DNA from: an uncultured Collinsella sp.
GTDB lineage: Bacteria; Actinomycetota; Coriobacteriia; Coriobacteriales; Coriobacteriaceae
DNA length: 64,000 bases
Direction: 5' to 3'
NCBI GenBank assembly: GCA_900541065.1
Contig: UQIE01000003.1
Location: 1-64,000, forward strand
Shown here in pieces: positions 8,639 to 17,291 of this stretch. Every line of letters begins with the position of its first letter. The stretch's first letter is position 1. The notes beneath the pieces are model-generated. The model made no database searches. It was not told where the DNA came from and worked only from the letters and a program-made list of their open reading frames with translations. The translations under genes were made by a program, and so were the position numbers.

Positions 8639-8644
8639 TACATA

Positions 8645-9367
8645 ATGATCAAGAAGGTCATGGAGGACTACAAGGTCCTGTTGCGGAGCATTCCCGCGGC
8701 AACGGTTTCGCTGTTTTTCGTGAGCGTCATCATGATGAACCTGCTGGCCAACAAAGAGCTTATCAGCCTGCCGTATCTGGCACTCGATTGCGGCTTTGTG
8801 GTGAGCTGGGTTTCGTTTTTGTGCCAGGACATGATCTGCAAGCGCTTTGGCGCCAAGGCATCCATCAAAATCTCTATCCTCGCGCTGCTGGTCAACCTGG
8901 CCGTGAGCCTGTGCTTTTGGGCATGCTCGCTTACGCCCGGTATGTGGGGCGCCTACTACGACACCGGCATGATCGAGGTCAACACCGCCCTTAACGCCAC
9001 CATCGGCGGCACCTGGTACGTGGTGCTGGGCTCTTCGCTGGCAATGCTCGTTTCTGCCGTGGTTAACTCCACGCTCAACCAGTCGCTCGGCCGCATGCTC
9101 AAAAAGAATAACTTTGCAAGCTTCGCCTTCCGCTCCTATGTGTCCACGGGTGTTGGCCAGTTTATCGACAATCTGGTCTTTGCCATTGTGGTGAGCCACA
9201 CGTTCTTCGGCTGGACCTGGGTGCAGGTCCTCATGTGCTCCCTGACGGGCGCTGTTGCCGAGCTGCTGTGCGAGGTTTTCCTGAGCCCCGTGGGCTACAA
9301 GGTCGTGCGCGGCTGGGAGCGCGAGAATGTGGGCTCCGAGTACCTCGAGCGCCACGCAACCGCCTAA
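8645..9367 (+). CDS. VUT family (YhhQ/QueT-like) queuosine precursor transporter
   Basis: A 240-residue membrane protein with about six hydrophobic segments and the family-type stretch GKxxD-like region replaced by SFLCQDMICKRFG, followed by conserved TGVGQFIDNLVF. This matches the vitamin uptake transporter (VUT, formerly DUF165) family, whose best studied member YhhQ takes up queuosine precursors. Assignment of the substrate rests on family knowledge. The ATG at 8645 follows AAAGGAG. The SDR gene starts nine bases after its stop, so the two are an operon. Confidence 0.82.
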   Translation: MIKKVMEDYKVLLRSIPAATVSLFFVSVIMMNLLANKELISLPYLALDCGFVVSWVSFLCQDMICKRFGAKASIKISILALLVNLAVSLCFWACSLTPGMWGAYYDTGMIEVNTALNATIGGTWYVVLGSSLAMLVSAVVNSTLNQSLGRMLKKNNFASFAFRSYVSTGVGQFIDNLVFAIVVSHTFFGWTWVQVLMCSLTGAVAELLCEVFLSPVGYKVVRGWERENVGSEYLERHATA

Positions 9368-9376
9368 GGAGCAAGT

Positions 9377-10057
9377 ATGCGGGTTTTGATCACGGGTGCT
9401 TCGGGCGGTATCGGAGCCGCATGCGTGCAACGATTTTTGGACGAGGGCCACGAGGTCGTGGGCTTTGATTTGCTACCGGCGGCGATCAAACACGAGCGCT
9501 ACCGCCATCTGATCGTTGATGTTCGCAAGCCGGACGCGTTTCCAGACGATCTTGAACCCCAGGTGATCGTGAACGTTGCCGGTACGCAGGATTCGGCTGA
9601 CGACATCGCCGCCAACCTGTATGGCACCATCAACGTGACCGAGCGCTACGCCTTTGCGGGGGAGGGGCTTGCCGCCAAGCCGGCGCCGGCTATCAAATCC
9701 GTGGTCAATGTGGGGTCGGCGAGCGGGCATACGGGATCGGAGTTTCCCGCCTATGCCGCCAGCAAGGGCGGCGTTATCGCCTACACCAAGAACCTTGCAA
9801 ACCGTCTGGCGCCGCAGGCTATCGCCAACAGTGTGGACCCGGGTGGCGTTATCACGCCGCTCAACCGTTGCGTGATGGAAGACGAACACCTGTGGAACCA
9901 GATTATGGAGCTCACGCCGCTTAAGCGCTGGGCCACCGCCCAAGAGATTGCCGAGTGGATCTACTTTGTGGGCGTGACCAACCGGTTTATGACCGGGCAG
10001 AGCCTGCTAATCGATGGCGGCGAGGCCGGCCGCACACAATTTATTTGGCCCGAATAG
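9377..10057 (+). CDS. SDR family oxidoreductase
   Basis: A 226-residue short-chain dehydrogenase/reductase. The cofactor loop is TGASGGIG at residues 6-13, the NVAG motif is present, the catalytic serine lies in NVGSASG and the YxxxK pair in YAASKGG. The proximal C-terminus (PLNRCVMEDEHLW and MTGQSLLIDGGEA) is that of FabG-like enzymes. The early half is shorter than in FabG, giving a compact protein. The substrate is unknown. It follows the VUT gene by nine bases with AAGGAG, and a strong terminator lies directly after it. Confidence 0.88.
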   Translation: MRVLITGASGGIGAACVQRFLDEGHEVVGFDLLPAAIKHERYRHLIVDVRKPDAFPDDLEPQVIVNVAGTQDSADDIAANLYGTINVTERYAFAGEGLAAKPAPAIKSVVNVGSASGHTGSEFPAYAASKGGVIAYTKNLANRLAPQAIANSVDPGGVITPLNRCVMEDEHLWNQIMELTPLKRWATAQEIAEWIYFVGVTNRFMTGQSLLIDGGEAGRTQFIWPE

Positions 10058-10058
10058 G

Positions 10059-10094
10059 AAACGCGCCCGATGGAAAGCCGTCGGGCGCGTTTTT
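10059..10094. terminator. Bidirectional intrinsic terminator
   Basis: Perfect 12-bp stem AAACGCGCCCGA with TCGGGCGCGTTT, a short loop and a T run, and A-rich on the other side. It serves the SDR gene and the convergent ung gene. Confidence 0.9.
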
Positions 10095-10107
10095 GATGTA
10101 TCGATTT

Positions 10108-10833
10108 TTAGCCGAGGCAAGTCCAGTTGACGGGGGTCAAGCCGTGCTGTTCGAGTAGCCGATTGGCTGCCGAGAAGGGACGCGATCCCATAAAGGCGGG
10201 GAGTTCTGCCGTGGCACGGTTGGCCGAAAGCGGCGAGGGGTGCGTAGAGGCCAGGCAGAACTTGCCGGTTGTCTTGCCCGCACCAGTTGCGACGAGCTTG
10301 CCTTCGACCATCTGCTGAGCAAAGCGGCCCCATGCCAAAAAGACTACCGGCTGGGGCAGCTGACAGCAGCGTTCGATAACGTAGTCGGTGAGCGTGCTCC
10401 AGCCCAGTTTGGCGTGCGAGTTCGCGGCATGCTCGCGCACGGTGAGCGTGGTGTTGAGAAGCAGGACGCCCTGCTGTGCCCATGGGGTTAGGTCTCCTGT
10501 GGCGGGAATGGGGCAACCCAGATCGGCTTTGAGTTCTTTATAGATGTTGCGCAGGCTCGGCGGCAACTTGGTTTGCGTCGCGGGGACCGAGAACGACAGT
10601 CCCATGGCCTGGTTGGGTCCGTGATAGGGGTCTTGACCCAAGATGACAACTTTGACCTGGTCGGCCGGGGTGTAGGCGAGGGCATTGAGGATGTCGTCTT
10701 GTGCCGGGTAGATAGTCTGCTCGGCACGCAAAAGGGCGATGCGCTCGAGCAGCTGGTTCGTAGTGTCACGTACCGGCTGCGGCGCATTGCCCAACCAAGT
10801 TGCTATGTTGCGGTCGCGGGTTGCGGTGTCCAT
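10108..10833 (-). CDS. ung: Uracil-DNA glycosylase
   Basis: A 241-residue family 1 UDG that removes uracil from DNA to begin base excision repair. The catalytic water-activating motif GQDPYHG is near residues 73-79, followed by AMGLSFSV, and the C-terminal HPSPLSA loop with the catalytic His is present. WAQQGVLLLN also matches the family. Length is usual. The start ATG at 10833 follows AAAGGAG. It is monocistronic, ending at the terminator at 10059-10094. Confidence 0.97.
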   Translation of the reverse strand: MDTATRDRNIATWLGNAPQPVRDTTNQLLERIALLRAEQTIYPAQDDILNALAYTPADQVKVVILGQDPYHGPNQAMGLSFSVPATQTKLPPSLRNIYKELKADLGCPIPATGDLTPWAQQGVLLLNTTLTVREHAANSHAKLGWSTLTDYVIERCCQLPQPVVFLAWGRFAQQMVEGKLVATGAGKTTGKFCLASTHPSPLSANRATAELPAFMGSRPFSAANRLLEQHGLTPVNWTCLG

Positions 10834-10921
10834 GGGGCTCCTTTATGGCAGATGCTCTGTTGGCATCTATTGTAAAGGCGCACCGGTTGCCTTTATGCCG
10901 CGGCTGCATGAAGAGCGGGGT

Positions 10922-11824
10922 CTACGAGGCGCGCTCGGGCGCTCCTGCCATACGAGCGCGTCCATGTGCGCGGAGGCGCGGAAGCTCGACGGTTGCCGCC
11001 ATGACGCCGGTGAGGATGAGGGCAGCGCCAAAGAAGGCGATGGGGCTCAGGACCTCGCCGACTAGGAAGAACGAGAAGACAGCGGAGCAGACCGGCTCAA
11101 GCGAGAAGGCGAAGCCGGTGGTCTCGGCGGGTACGTGGGGCTGCACGTGCGTCTGGGTGATAAAGCCGTAGGCAGAGCAGATGAGTGCGAGCGCGACGAC
11201 GACCACGATCTCGCTGGGCGTACTGGGAAGTGTGAAACCGCCAAAGACGCATGCGGCGATGCCCGAGAACAAGCCGCCGAAGCCCAGCTGCCAAACGCCC
11301 AGAGCAAGCGGATCGACTTCTTCGACAAAGCGCTTGGCCACGATAATGTGGCTGGCATAGATAAAGGCCGAGAGCAGCATGATGATCGCGCCGGGATTCA
11401 GGCTGGTAAAGTCTGCGCCCGAGAGCAGCAACATACCGCAGGTGACGATGGCGGTGCCGACGAGCACTTTGCGCTCGGGGGCGCGACGCAGCAGGGCGGC
11501 GTTGGCAAACGGCACGATCACGACCGTCAGGCTCTGCAAAAAGCCGGCGGTGGAGGCGGAGGTGAGGCTGGAGCCCAGGCACATGCAGGTGAGCTCGGTT
11601 GCCATAATGGCGCCGATGATGGCGGCACGGACCATAAGGTCGCGGTTGATGCGCAACGCGTGCTTGTGGAAGAGCAGCAGGCAGACCACAAAGGCGATGA
11701 TGCAGCGTAGCGCGACGATGCTCGTGGCGTTCATGCTGTCCATGCCGATCTTCATGAGGGGATACGAAAAGCCCCATGCGACGGGAACGGAAAATGAGAG
11801 CGCGATTGCTTTTTTGCGATCCAT
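10922..11824 (-). CDS. EamA/DMT-family transporter
   Basis: A 300-residue drug/metabolite transporter with about ten TM segments and two EamA domains (PVAWGFSYPLMKIGMD at the start; RFVEEVDPLALGVWQLGFG beginning the second half region). It is divergently transcribed from the LysR gene at 11983, with 158 bases between, so that regulator probably controls it. The substrate is unknown; amino acids or their analogues are usual for LysR-paired EamA proteins. Confidence 0.87.
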   Translation of the reverse strand: MDRKKAIALSFSVPVAWGFSYPLMKIGMDSMNATSIVALRCIIAFVVCLLLFHKHALRINRDLMVRAAIIGAIMATELTCMCLGSSLTSASTAGFLQSLTVVIVPFANAALLRRAPERKVLVGTAIVTCGMLLLSGADFTSLNPGAIIMLLSAFIYASHIIVAKRFVEEVDPLALGVWQLGFGGLFSGIAACVFGGFTLPSTPSEIVVVVALALICSAYGFITQTHVQPHVPAETTGFAFSLEPVCSAVFSFFLVGEVLSPIAFFGAALILTGVMAATVELPRLRAHGRARMAGAPERAS

Positions 11825-11982
11825 GGGACTCCTTTTGTTACAGAACGGTTTCGCAAAAAGGATTCTGCTCCCAGATGTGGATGTAGTAAAGCGAATGTAT
11901 CTTCAGTATGATTAAGTAAAACTAATGTTGACAGAAAAAGCGCTGGCAAAACGTTTTACGGCTGCATTGATGTGGAGACACG

Positions 11983-12849
11983 ATGACATCGCGGTACCAG
12001 ATTGTTTGTATGGTGGTCGATCGCGGCAGCCTTAAGAGCGCTGCCGACGAGCTGGGCTATACGCAAAGTGCGGTGAGCCAGGCCGTCAAGGCGCTCGAGC
12101 GCGAGCTGGGTACCACGCTTATCGAGCGCGGAAAGCAGGGCGTTTCGCTTACGCGCGACGGTAAGCAATATCTGCCGTACCTGCGCCAGATCGTGACTGC
12201 CGAGGCCGAGCTTGAGGGCAAGCGCCAAGAGCTGCTGGGCCTTTCGTCGACCGATATTCGCATCGCGACGTTTACCAACGTGAGTCGAACCGTGTTGCCG
12301 CGTGTGATCCGCGACTTTGGGGCGCTGCACCCTGGCGTACGCTTTACCCTCAAGCAGGGCGACTACACGCGCAACGCCCAGTGGGTGCACGACGGCGTAG
12401 TGGATTTTTGCTTTACGGCACGTGGGTTTACCGCGGGGCTCGAGAAGCGCGTGGTCTATCACGACGAGTTGGTGGCGCTGTTGCCTGTCGCGCATCCGCT
12501 GACGGCAAAGGAAAAGGTGACGCTCGCCGACCTAGCGTCCGAGCCGTTTGTGCTGCTGGATGAGGGTGAACAGAGTCTGGTGCTCGATGCATTCGCAACG
12601 CATGGCCTGTCACCGCACGTGACGAGTGAGGTCACCGACGACTACACCATCATGGCGATGGTGGAGGAGGGCCTAGGCGTGAGCATGCTCTACCGTCGTA
12701 CTGTGGAGGGCATGCGAGCCGATATTTGTGTGCGTCCCATCGTGCATGCTCCCTCGCGCGACGTGGTGGCCGCCTGGCGCAGCTGGGACACCATGCCCAT
12801 CGCCACGAGGCGCTTTATCGACTATATGAGCTCGCATATTGTCAATTAA
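11983..12849 (+). CDS. LysR-family transcriptional regulator
   Basis: A 288-residue LTTR. The N-terminal winged helix (SLKSAADELGYTQSAVSQAV) is canonical, followed by the periplasmic-binding-like effector domain from about residue 85. The C-terminus (DDYTIMAMVEEGLGVSML) is shared with the LysR protein at 55459-56316, which also sits divergent to an EamA transporter, so the two gene pairs are probably related. The start follows GGAG. Confidence 0.92.
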   Translation: MTSRYQIVCMVVDRGSLKSAADELGYTQSAVSQAVKALERELGTTLIERGKQGVSLTRDGKQYLPYLRQIVTAEAELEGKRQELLGLSSTDIRIATFTNVSRTVLPRVIRDFGALHPGVRFTLKQGDYTRNAQWVHDGVVDFCFTARGFTAGLEKRVVYHDELVALLPVAHPLTAKEKVTLADLASEPFVLLDEGEQSLVLDAFATHGLSPHVTSEVTDDYTIMAMVEEGLGVSMLYRRTVEGMRADICVRPIVHAPSRDVVAAWRSWDTMPIATRRFIDYMSSHIVN

Positions 12850-12876
12850 TGACTGGCGTAGCGCTGGGTGCGGTGT

Positions 12877-14259
12877 TTAGCGGGCTGTCGCTTTGGCTTG
12901 GGTGGCGCGATAGGTGCGTGCCGGGTGGCAGAGTAGCACCGCCACGACCATAAAGAACGCCGTGGTGCCCAGGCTGATGGGGTAGACCATCATGATGTTC
13001 GCAAAGGTGCGGAAGTGCGGGAACACGCAGAACACCCAATAGAAGCGGATGCCGCAGACGCAGATCATGGTGATGAGGGCGGGCGTGAGTGAGATACCAA
13101 AGCCGCGCAGGTAGCCTGACATGTTTTCGTAGAACATGCTAAAGGCGTACGCCGGGAAGATCGAGCACACGCGGATATAGCCGATCGAGACGATGTTGGG
13201 ATCGCTGTTGAACAGCGACAAGATCTCGCGCCCCAGACCGACAATAACGATAATCGTGGTGAGTGCAACGATGCCGCCTTCGACCAGGCAGACCTTGAGC
13301 GTCTTGGTGCAGCGGTCGATCTGGCGGGCACCGTGGTTTTGTCCCACAAAGGTGGTACACGCCTGGCTAAAGCTGTTGAGCAGGTTGTAGCACACGTACT
13401 CCAGGCTCATGGCGGCGCTCGATGCCGCCATGACCTCGGTGCCCAGGCTGTTGATGGCAGACTGGATGATGATGTTGGCGACGGCAAAGACGGCGCTTTG
13501 GATGCCGGCGGGCAGGCCAATCTTGACGATGCGCTTGAGGGCGACGGGGTCGATAGCCAGATCGCGCGGGGTGACGCGGACGACGGATTCAGTCTTGAGC
13601 AGGCGGATAAAGAGCGTGGTGGCGCTGGCGGTGTAGGCGATGGCGGTGGCGATGGCGACGCCCGCGACGCCCCAGTGGAGCACGGGGACAAAGATGAGGT
13701 CCAGACCAATGTTGAGGACGGTGGACACGGCAAGCGCCTGCAGCGGCATGCGGGTGATGCCGACGGAGCGGAAGATCGCGGCCTCAAAGTTGTAGAGCAA
13801 GATCGAGGGCATGCTGAGCAAAAAGACGCGCAGGTAGAGCGAAGCGAGCGGCATGGTTTCGGCGGGAACGTTGAGCGCGGCGAGCATGGGCTCGGCAAAG
13901 ATCTCGCCCAGTGCGATGACGACAAAGCCCACGAGCGCCATTAAAATCGAGGTATGGACGGCACGTTTGACCATGTTCTGATCGTTGCGGCCGATAGCGT
14001 TGGCAATGACCACGTTGGAGCCAAGCGACATGCCAATAAACAGGTTGAGCATAAGACTGGTAAGCGGAACATTGGAGCCGACCGCCGCCATGGCGAGGGT
14101 TCCCTGGTCGCCCGAGAAGTTACCGATGATGACCGTGGCGATGAGGTTCGATAGCTGCTCCAAGATGCTCGTGGCGGCCACGGGGAAGGCGAACAGGGGA
14201 ATATTTCGCCACAGCGAGCCGGTGGTCATGTCAATGTGCTTAGATACGGTATCAGCCAT
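12877..14259 (-). CDS. MATE family efflux transporter
   Basis: A 460-residue multidrug and toxin extrusion protein with twelve hydrophobic segments in two six-TM halves. The opening (SLWRNIPLFAFPVAATSILEQL) and GNFSGDQGTLAMAAVGSN fit the DinF/NorM-like branch found in Firmicutes and Actinobacteria. It would exchange Na+ or H+ for cationic compounds; substrates are not predictable. The upstream region carries a large inverted repeat (14321-14381). Confidence 0.92.
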   Translation of the reverse strand: MADTVSKHIDMTTGSLWRNIPLFAFPVAATSILEQLSNLIATVIIGNFSGDQGTLAMAAVGSNVPLTSLMLNLFIGMSLGSNVVIANAIGRNDQNMVKRAVHTSILMALVGFVVIALGEIFAEPMLAALNVPAETMPLASLYLRVFLLSMPSILLYNFEAAIFRSVGITRMPLQALAVSTVLNIGLDLIFVPVLHWGVAGVAIATAIAYTASATTLFIRLLKTESVVRVTPRDLAIDPVALKRIVKIGLPAGIQSAVFAVANIIIQSAINSLGTEVMAASSAAMSLEYVCYNLLNSFSQACTTFVGQNHGARQIDRCTKTLKVCLVEGGIVALTTIIVIVGLGREILSLFNSDPNIVSIGYIRVCSIFPAYAFSMFYENMSGYLRGFGISLTPALITMICVCGIRFYWVFCVFPHFRTFANIMMVYPISLGTTAFFMVVAVLLCHPARTYRATQAKATAR

Positions 14260-14320
14260 GCGCTCTCAATCTCTAATATGCTCTTTCGTGCTCATTTGCG
14301 CAGATGATGATACTCCTAAT

Positions 14321-14381
14321 CGACTAGTCATTGGGGACGTTCTAAAACGATTAGTCATTCAAGAACGTCTCCAATGACTAG
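14321..14381. promoter_or_regulatory. Large inverted repeat with internal direct copy
   Basis: A 20-bp arm at 14323-14342 (CTAGTCATTGGGGACGTTCT) pairs with 14362-14381 at 19 of 20 positions. The 19-base loop carries a third, direct copy of the half-site, CGATTAGTCATT (14348-14359, compare CGACTAGTCATT at 14321-14332). It lies between the divergent MATE and RlmA-like genes. It may be an operator cluster or a dispersed repeat; nothing identifies the binder. Confidence 0.6.
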
Positions 14382-14437
14382 GTGGGGAAGGCGTGCGACA
14401 ATGGTGGGCGTTGTGTTGTTCGCGCTAAGGAGTTGCC

Positions 14438-15253
14438 ATGTTGTTGTGTCCCGTTTGCCATGAGCCGCTGGTGGATGACGAACGCGGTGCTGCATGCGCG
14501 GGTGGGCACCGGTTTGACCGTGCGCGCGAGGGCTATCTATATCTATTGCGCTCGTCCAAGAGCGGCGACTCCATGGACGATCCCAAGTCGCAGGCGCGCA
14601 GCCGTCGTGACTTTTTGAACCGTGGATACTACGCGCCGTTGCGCGATGCGATGGTCGAGCTGGTGCGCAAGCAGGTGTCTGGGCGCGCTGCGCCTACGAA
14701 CGGCCCCATGACGTTGCTCGATATTTGCTGTGGCGAGGGCTATTACACGAGTGCCATGGGCGCGGTGCCGGGCGTGGGCGCTTACGGGTTCGACTTGGGC
14801 AAAGAGATGGTGCGCCTGGCCGCCAAGCGCGGCGATGCGACCTATTTCGTGGCCAACATGAAGGACATCCCCGTGGCGGACGGCGCCTTCGATATGGTGA
14901 CCGAGCTCTTCGCTCCCTTTAACGAGCGTGAGTTTGCCCGCGTGCTGGCGCCAGAGGGCTCACTCTATACCGTGGTGCCGGGTGCCCGTCATTTGTTTGG
15001 GCTCAAGGAGGTGCTCTACGACACGCCATATCTTAATGACGAGAAGCTGCCGCAGACCACCGAGCTCGAGTTGGTCGGAACGCAGCGGGTGTCTGCGAAT
15101 ATTACGCTTCAGACCCAAGCGGACATCGAGGCGGTGTTCCAGATGACGCCGTACTACTACCGCACGCGCCCCGCCGACAAAGAGCGCCTGGCAAACCTCG
15201 ATACCCTTCAGACTGACATCGACTTCATCATCGCCGAGTACCGCCACAGCTAA
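14438..15253 (+). CDS. RlmA-like 23S rRNA (guanine-N1) methyltransferase
   Basis: A 271-residue protein with an N-terminal zinc-binding motif (C4, C7, C20, H24) joined to a class I SAM methyltransferase domain with LLDICCGEGYYT as motif I near residue 93. This is the RlmA architecture (methylates G745 or G748 of 23S rRNA, the latter giving tylosin resistance in RlmA-II). Which guanine is modified here is not determinable. The C-terminal region (FQMTPYYYRT) also matches. The start at 14438 follows TAAGGAG. Confidence 0.85.
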   Translation: MLLCPVCHEPLVDDERGAACAGGHRFDRAREGYLYLLRSSKSGDSMDDPKSQARSRRDFLNRGYYAPLRDAMVELVRKQVSGRAAPTNGPMTLLDICCGEGYYTSAMGAVPGVGAYGFDLGKEMVRLAAKRGDATYFVANMKDIPVADGAFDMVTELFAPFNEREFARVLAPEGSLYTVVPGARHLFGLKEVLYDTPYLNDEKLPQTTELELVGTQRVSANITLQTQADIEAVFQMTPYYYRTRPADKERLANLDTLQTDIDFIIAEYRHS

Positions 15254-15255
15254 CA

Positions 15256-15289
15256 ACCTGCCAAAAAGGGACAGGTTTATTTTGGTAGG
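15256..15289. terminator. Hairpin after the RlmA-like gene
   Basis: AACCTGCCAAAA pairs with TTTTGGTAGGTT (one G-T position) around a loop holding AGGGACAG. It lies just after the stop codon and may end transcription. Confidence 0.5.
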
Positions 15290-15307
15290 TTTTATCTGGG
15301 CAAACGT

Positions 15308-15345
15308 AAAGGGCCGACCGCGGAGATGCGCGATCGGCCCTTTTT
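15308..15345. terminator. Bidirectional intrinsic terminator
   Basis: AAAGGGCCGA and TCGGCCCTTT form a strong stem ending in a T run. It separates the RlmA-like gene from the convergent membrane protein gene. Confidence 0.85.
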
Positions 15346-15381
15346 AGTTGCTTGGCTGCAGAGGTTATGAGAAGCGAGCGC

Positions 15382-15783
15382 TTATAGGCGGTCCTTGTTC
15401 TCGGCCTTAACGGCGTGTGCCTGCTGAACAAAGAACAGGTCGTACACCACGATGACAAAGGCGCCAAAGTTGATGGCGTCGCCGCCAAACGCGGGAAGCG
15501 TGAGCACCGCTTGGGCAAGCGTGGCGACCGCGGCAACAATACCGAGCTTAAACGCGCCGTCCACCTGCGAAGGCTTGTTGGCGCCCTTGATACCGGCGAC
15601 GCCTGCGGCAAGGTCGACGAGACCCTTGGCGATAAGCACGACCGCTGCGAGCGTGGCGTACGAACCGTACGTGGAATCGAGACCGCCCGTGGCGATACCG
15701 ACGCCGGCGGTGACGAGGCTGGCGATACCCAAAACAAAGTAGATGAGAGCAAGGATTTTGAGAGTCTTGCGAGTGAAGCTCAT
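15382..15783 (-). CDS. Small four-TM membrane protein
   Basis: A 133-residue protein with four hydrophobic segments and glycine/alanine-rich helices (IYFVLGIASLVTAGVGIA; DLAAGVAGIKGAN). No catalytic motif is seen. The start at 15783 is supported by AAAGGA; the frame is open further upstream but without a ribosome site. The C-terminus is charged (KAENKDRL) and probably cytoplasmic. Function unknown. Confidence 0.75.
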   Translation of the reverse strand: MSFTRKTLKILALIYFVLGIASLVTAGVGIATGGLDSTYGSYATLAAVVLIAKGLVDLAAGVAGIKGANKPSQVDGAFKLGIVAAVATLAQAVLTLPAFGGDAINFGAFVIVVYDLFFVQQAHAVKAENKDRL

Positions 15784-16010
15784 GGCTGGTCCTTTCGATA
15801 CGAGTACGCCAACTTGGCGCACCCAATGTACTGCACATATGGTGAAGCACATTGTAGTTCAACGGGGCGATGCATGCGTTTGAAAGCGTCTCTTGCCTGT
15901 GCGGTCCAACCTTTCAAAAAGGAAAGCTGGGCGTAAGCCAAATCGATGGCAGCGTATGCGCGGCGCTGCGATGATGGGGCCATGGTAAGAGCTAGACCGA
16001 AGGAGGAACC

Positions 16011-16154
16011 ATGATGTACGGAGCAGAGCAGGTACGTGAGGCGCGGTCGTTGGGAAGGCGCATGAGTGATTCCGTGATCGCTACTGTGTGCACGGGATTG
16101 ATGGCGGTGCTTTGTATTGCGATGCTGTGGGCCATGTCGCATGTGGGACAATAG
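16011..16154 (+). CDS. 47-residue single-TM small protein
   Basis: A very short open frame with an excellent ribosome site (AAGGAGG, 16000-16006) five bases before ATG. The product has a positively charged N-terminal part (REARSLGRR) and one hydrophobic helix (VIATVCTGLMAVLCIAMLWA), ending SHVGQ. It sits alone between the small membrane protein and rsmJ. It is plausible as a small membrane protein because of the ribosome site and TM segment; function unknown. Confidence 0.55.
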   Translation: MMYGAEQVREARSLGRRMSDSVIATVCTGLMAVLCIAMLWAMSHVGQ

Positions 16155-16217
16155 CGGACGGTTGGGTGCCGACACAAACGGCGCTCACGTATTCGTTTTG
16201 CTTGTTAAGGAGTACCC

Positions 16218-16922
16218 ATGGGCGTCGTCGATCCCTTTTCTGTTGCTCGGGCCGCGGGGCTTGAGCTGACCGGGAAGCCCGAGGGCCTCACGCTCACCGA
16301 CGGCACGATGGAGCTGCGTGCCGATTTTGGCCGCATGCTTCCACGGCTCAAGCAGGGCCGTCTGCAGCAAGAACTGCTGGTAAAGGCTGCGCGCGCAAAA
16401 GGCATCGAGAGCCCATGGGCGATTGACGCCACGGCAGGCTTTGGCGAGGATTCGCTGCTGCTGGCGGCCGCGGGCTTTACCGTCGATCTGTATGAGCAGG
16501 ATTGCGTGATCGCGGCGCTCCTCAAGGATGCCCTGGATCGCGCGGCAGATAATCCGGCGCTTGTGGCTGCCGTGTCGCGCATGCGCTTACATGCGGGCGA
16601 GGATAGCATTGCCGGCCTTCGCCATACAGCTGAGCTGATCGGGCAGGGCGAGCTCACTGCTCCTGACGTGGTGTATCTGGACCCCATGTTTCCCGGACGC
16701 ACCAAGAGCGCGGCGGTGAAAAAGAAGTTCCAACTCTTGCATCATCTGGAACAGCCGTGCGCCGATGAGGAGACGTTGGTCGAAGCTGCGCTTGCGGTGC
16801 ACCCGCGCAAGGTCGTTATCAAGCGACCGGTGAAGGGGCCACTGCTTGCCGGCGTTAAGCCGAGCTATCAGCTTGCGGGCAAGGCCGTTCGTTACGATGT
16901 TTTGGTGCCGCCGCGCCCGTAG
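16218..16922 (+). CDS. rsmJ: 16S rRNA (guanine1516-N2)-methyltransferase
   Basis: A 234-residue class I SAM-dependent methyltransferase of the RsmJ (YhiQ) family. Motif I reads DATAGFGEDSLLLA and the catalytic segment VVYLDPMFP, both diagnostic. The preceding LKQGRLQQELLVKAA block also matches. It methylates N2 of G1516 in 16S rRNA in E. coli. The ATG at 16218 follows AAGGAG. Confidence 0.9.
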   Translation: MGVVDPFSVARAAGLELTGKPEGLTLTDGTMELRADFGRMLPRLKQGRLQQELLVKAARAKGIESPWAIDATAGFGEDSLLLAAAGFTVDLYEQDCVIAALLKDALDRAADNPALVAAVSRMRLHAGEDSIAGLRHTAELIGQGELTAPDVVYLDPMFPGRTKSAAVKKKFQLLHHLEQPCADEETLVEAALAVHPRKVVIKRPVKGPLLAGVKPSYQLAGKAVRYDVLVPPRP

Positions 16923-16970
16923 CTTGCGTGCGATGGCTGGCGCTCCGTCAATGCCGTGCCGATGCGGCGC

Positions 16971-17273
16971 CTATTTCCAAGGGTGCGACGTCAGGTGCCA
17001 TCCACCGCAGTATTCGCATTTGTAGCAGGCCAAACCGCGCCGCCCGCGGTTTTCGCAGTCGGCCATAACGGCCTCGGCCTCGGCGCGCGTGTCGTAACGG
17101 TTTTTGCGCTCGCACGACTTGTAGCGCCAGGCCTCATCGCGCTCGGCGTCCAGGGCGTCGCGGCGCTCGTCCTCGCGTGCAAACAGGTCGCTCATATCGC
17201 CGCCGGTGGCAGTGCTCAAAAACTCGCTTTTTGCTTTTGACCAGGCGGCTCGCTTTTTGCTCCCCATCTGCAT
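16971..17273 (-). CDS. Small hypothetical protein with CxxC-H end
   Basis: A 100-residue soluble protein, strongly charged in the middle (FAREDERRDALDAERDEAW). The end, CYKCEYCGGWHLTSH, with an earlier Cys in MADCENRG, looks like a small zinc-ribbon-type site. The start at 17273 (MQMGSKK) is favoured by GGAGAGG just upstream; 17267 is an alternative. Divergent from the GNAT gene, sharing the 17292-17323 palindrome. Function unknown. Confidence 0.6.
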   Translation of the reverse strand: MQMGSKKRAAWSKAKSEFLSTATGGDMSDLFAREDERRDALDAERDEAWRYKSCERKNRYDTRAEAEAVMADCENRGRRGLACYKCEYCGGWHLTSHPWK

Positions 17274-17291
17274 CGCGCCCCTCTCCAAACG

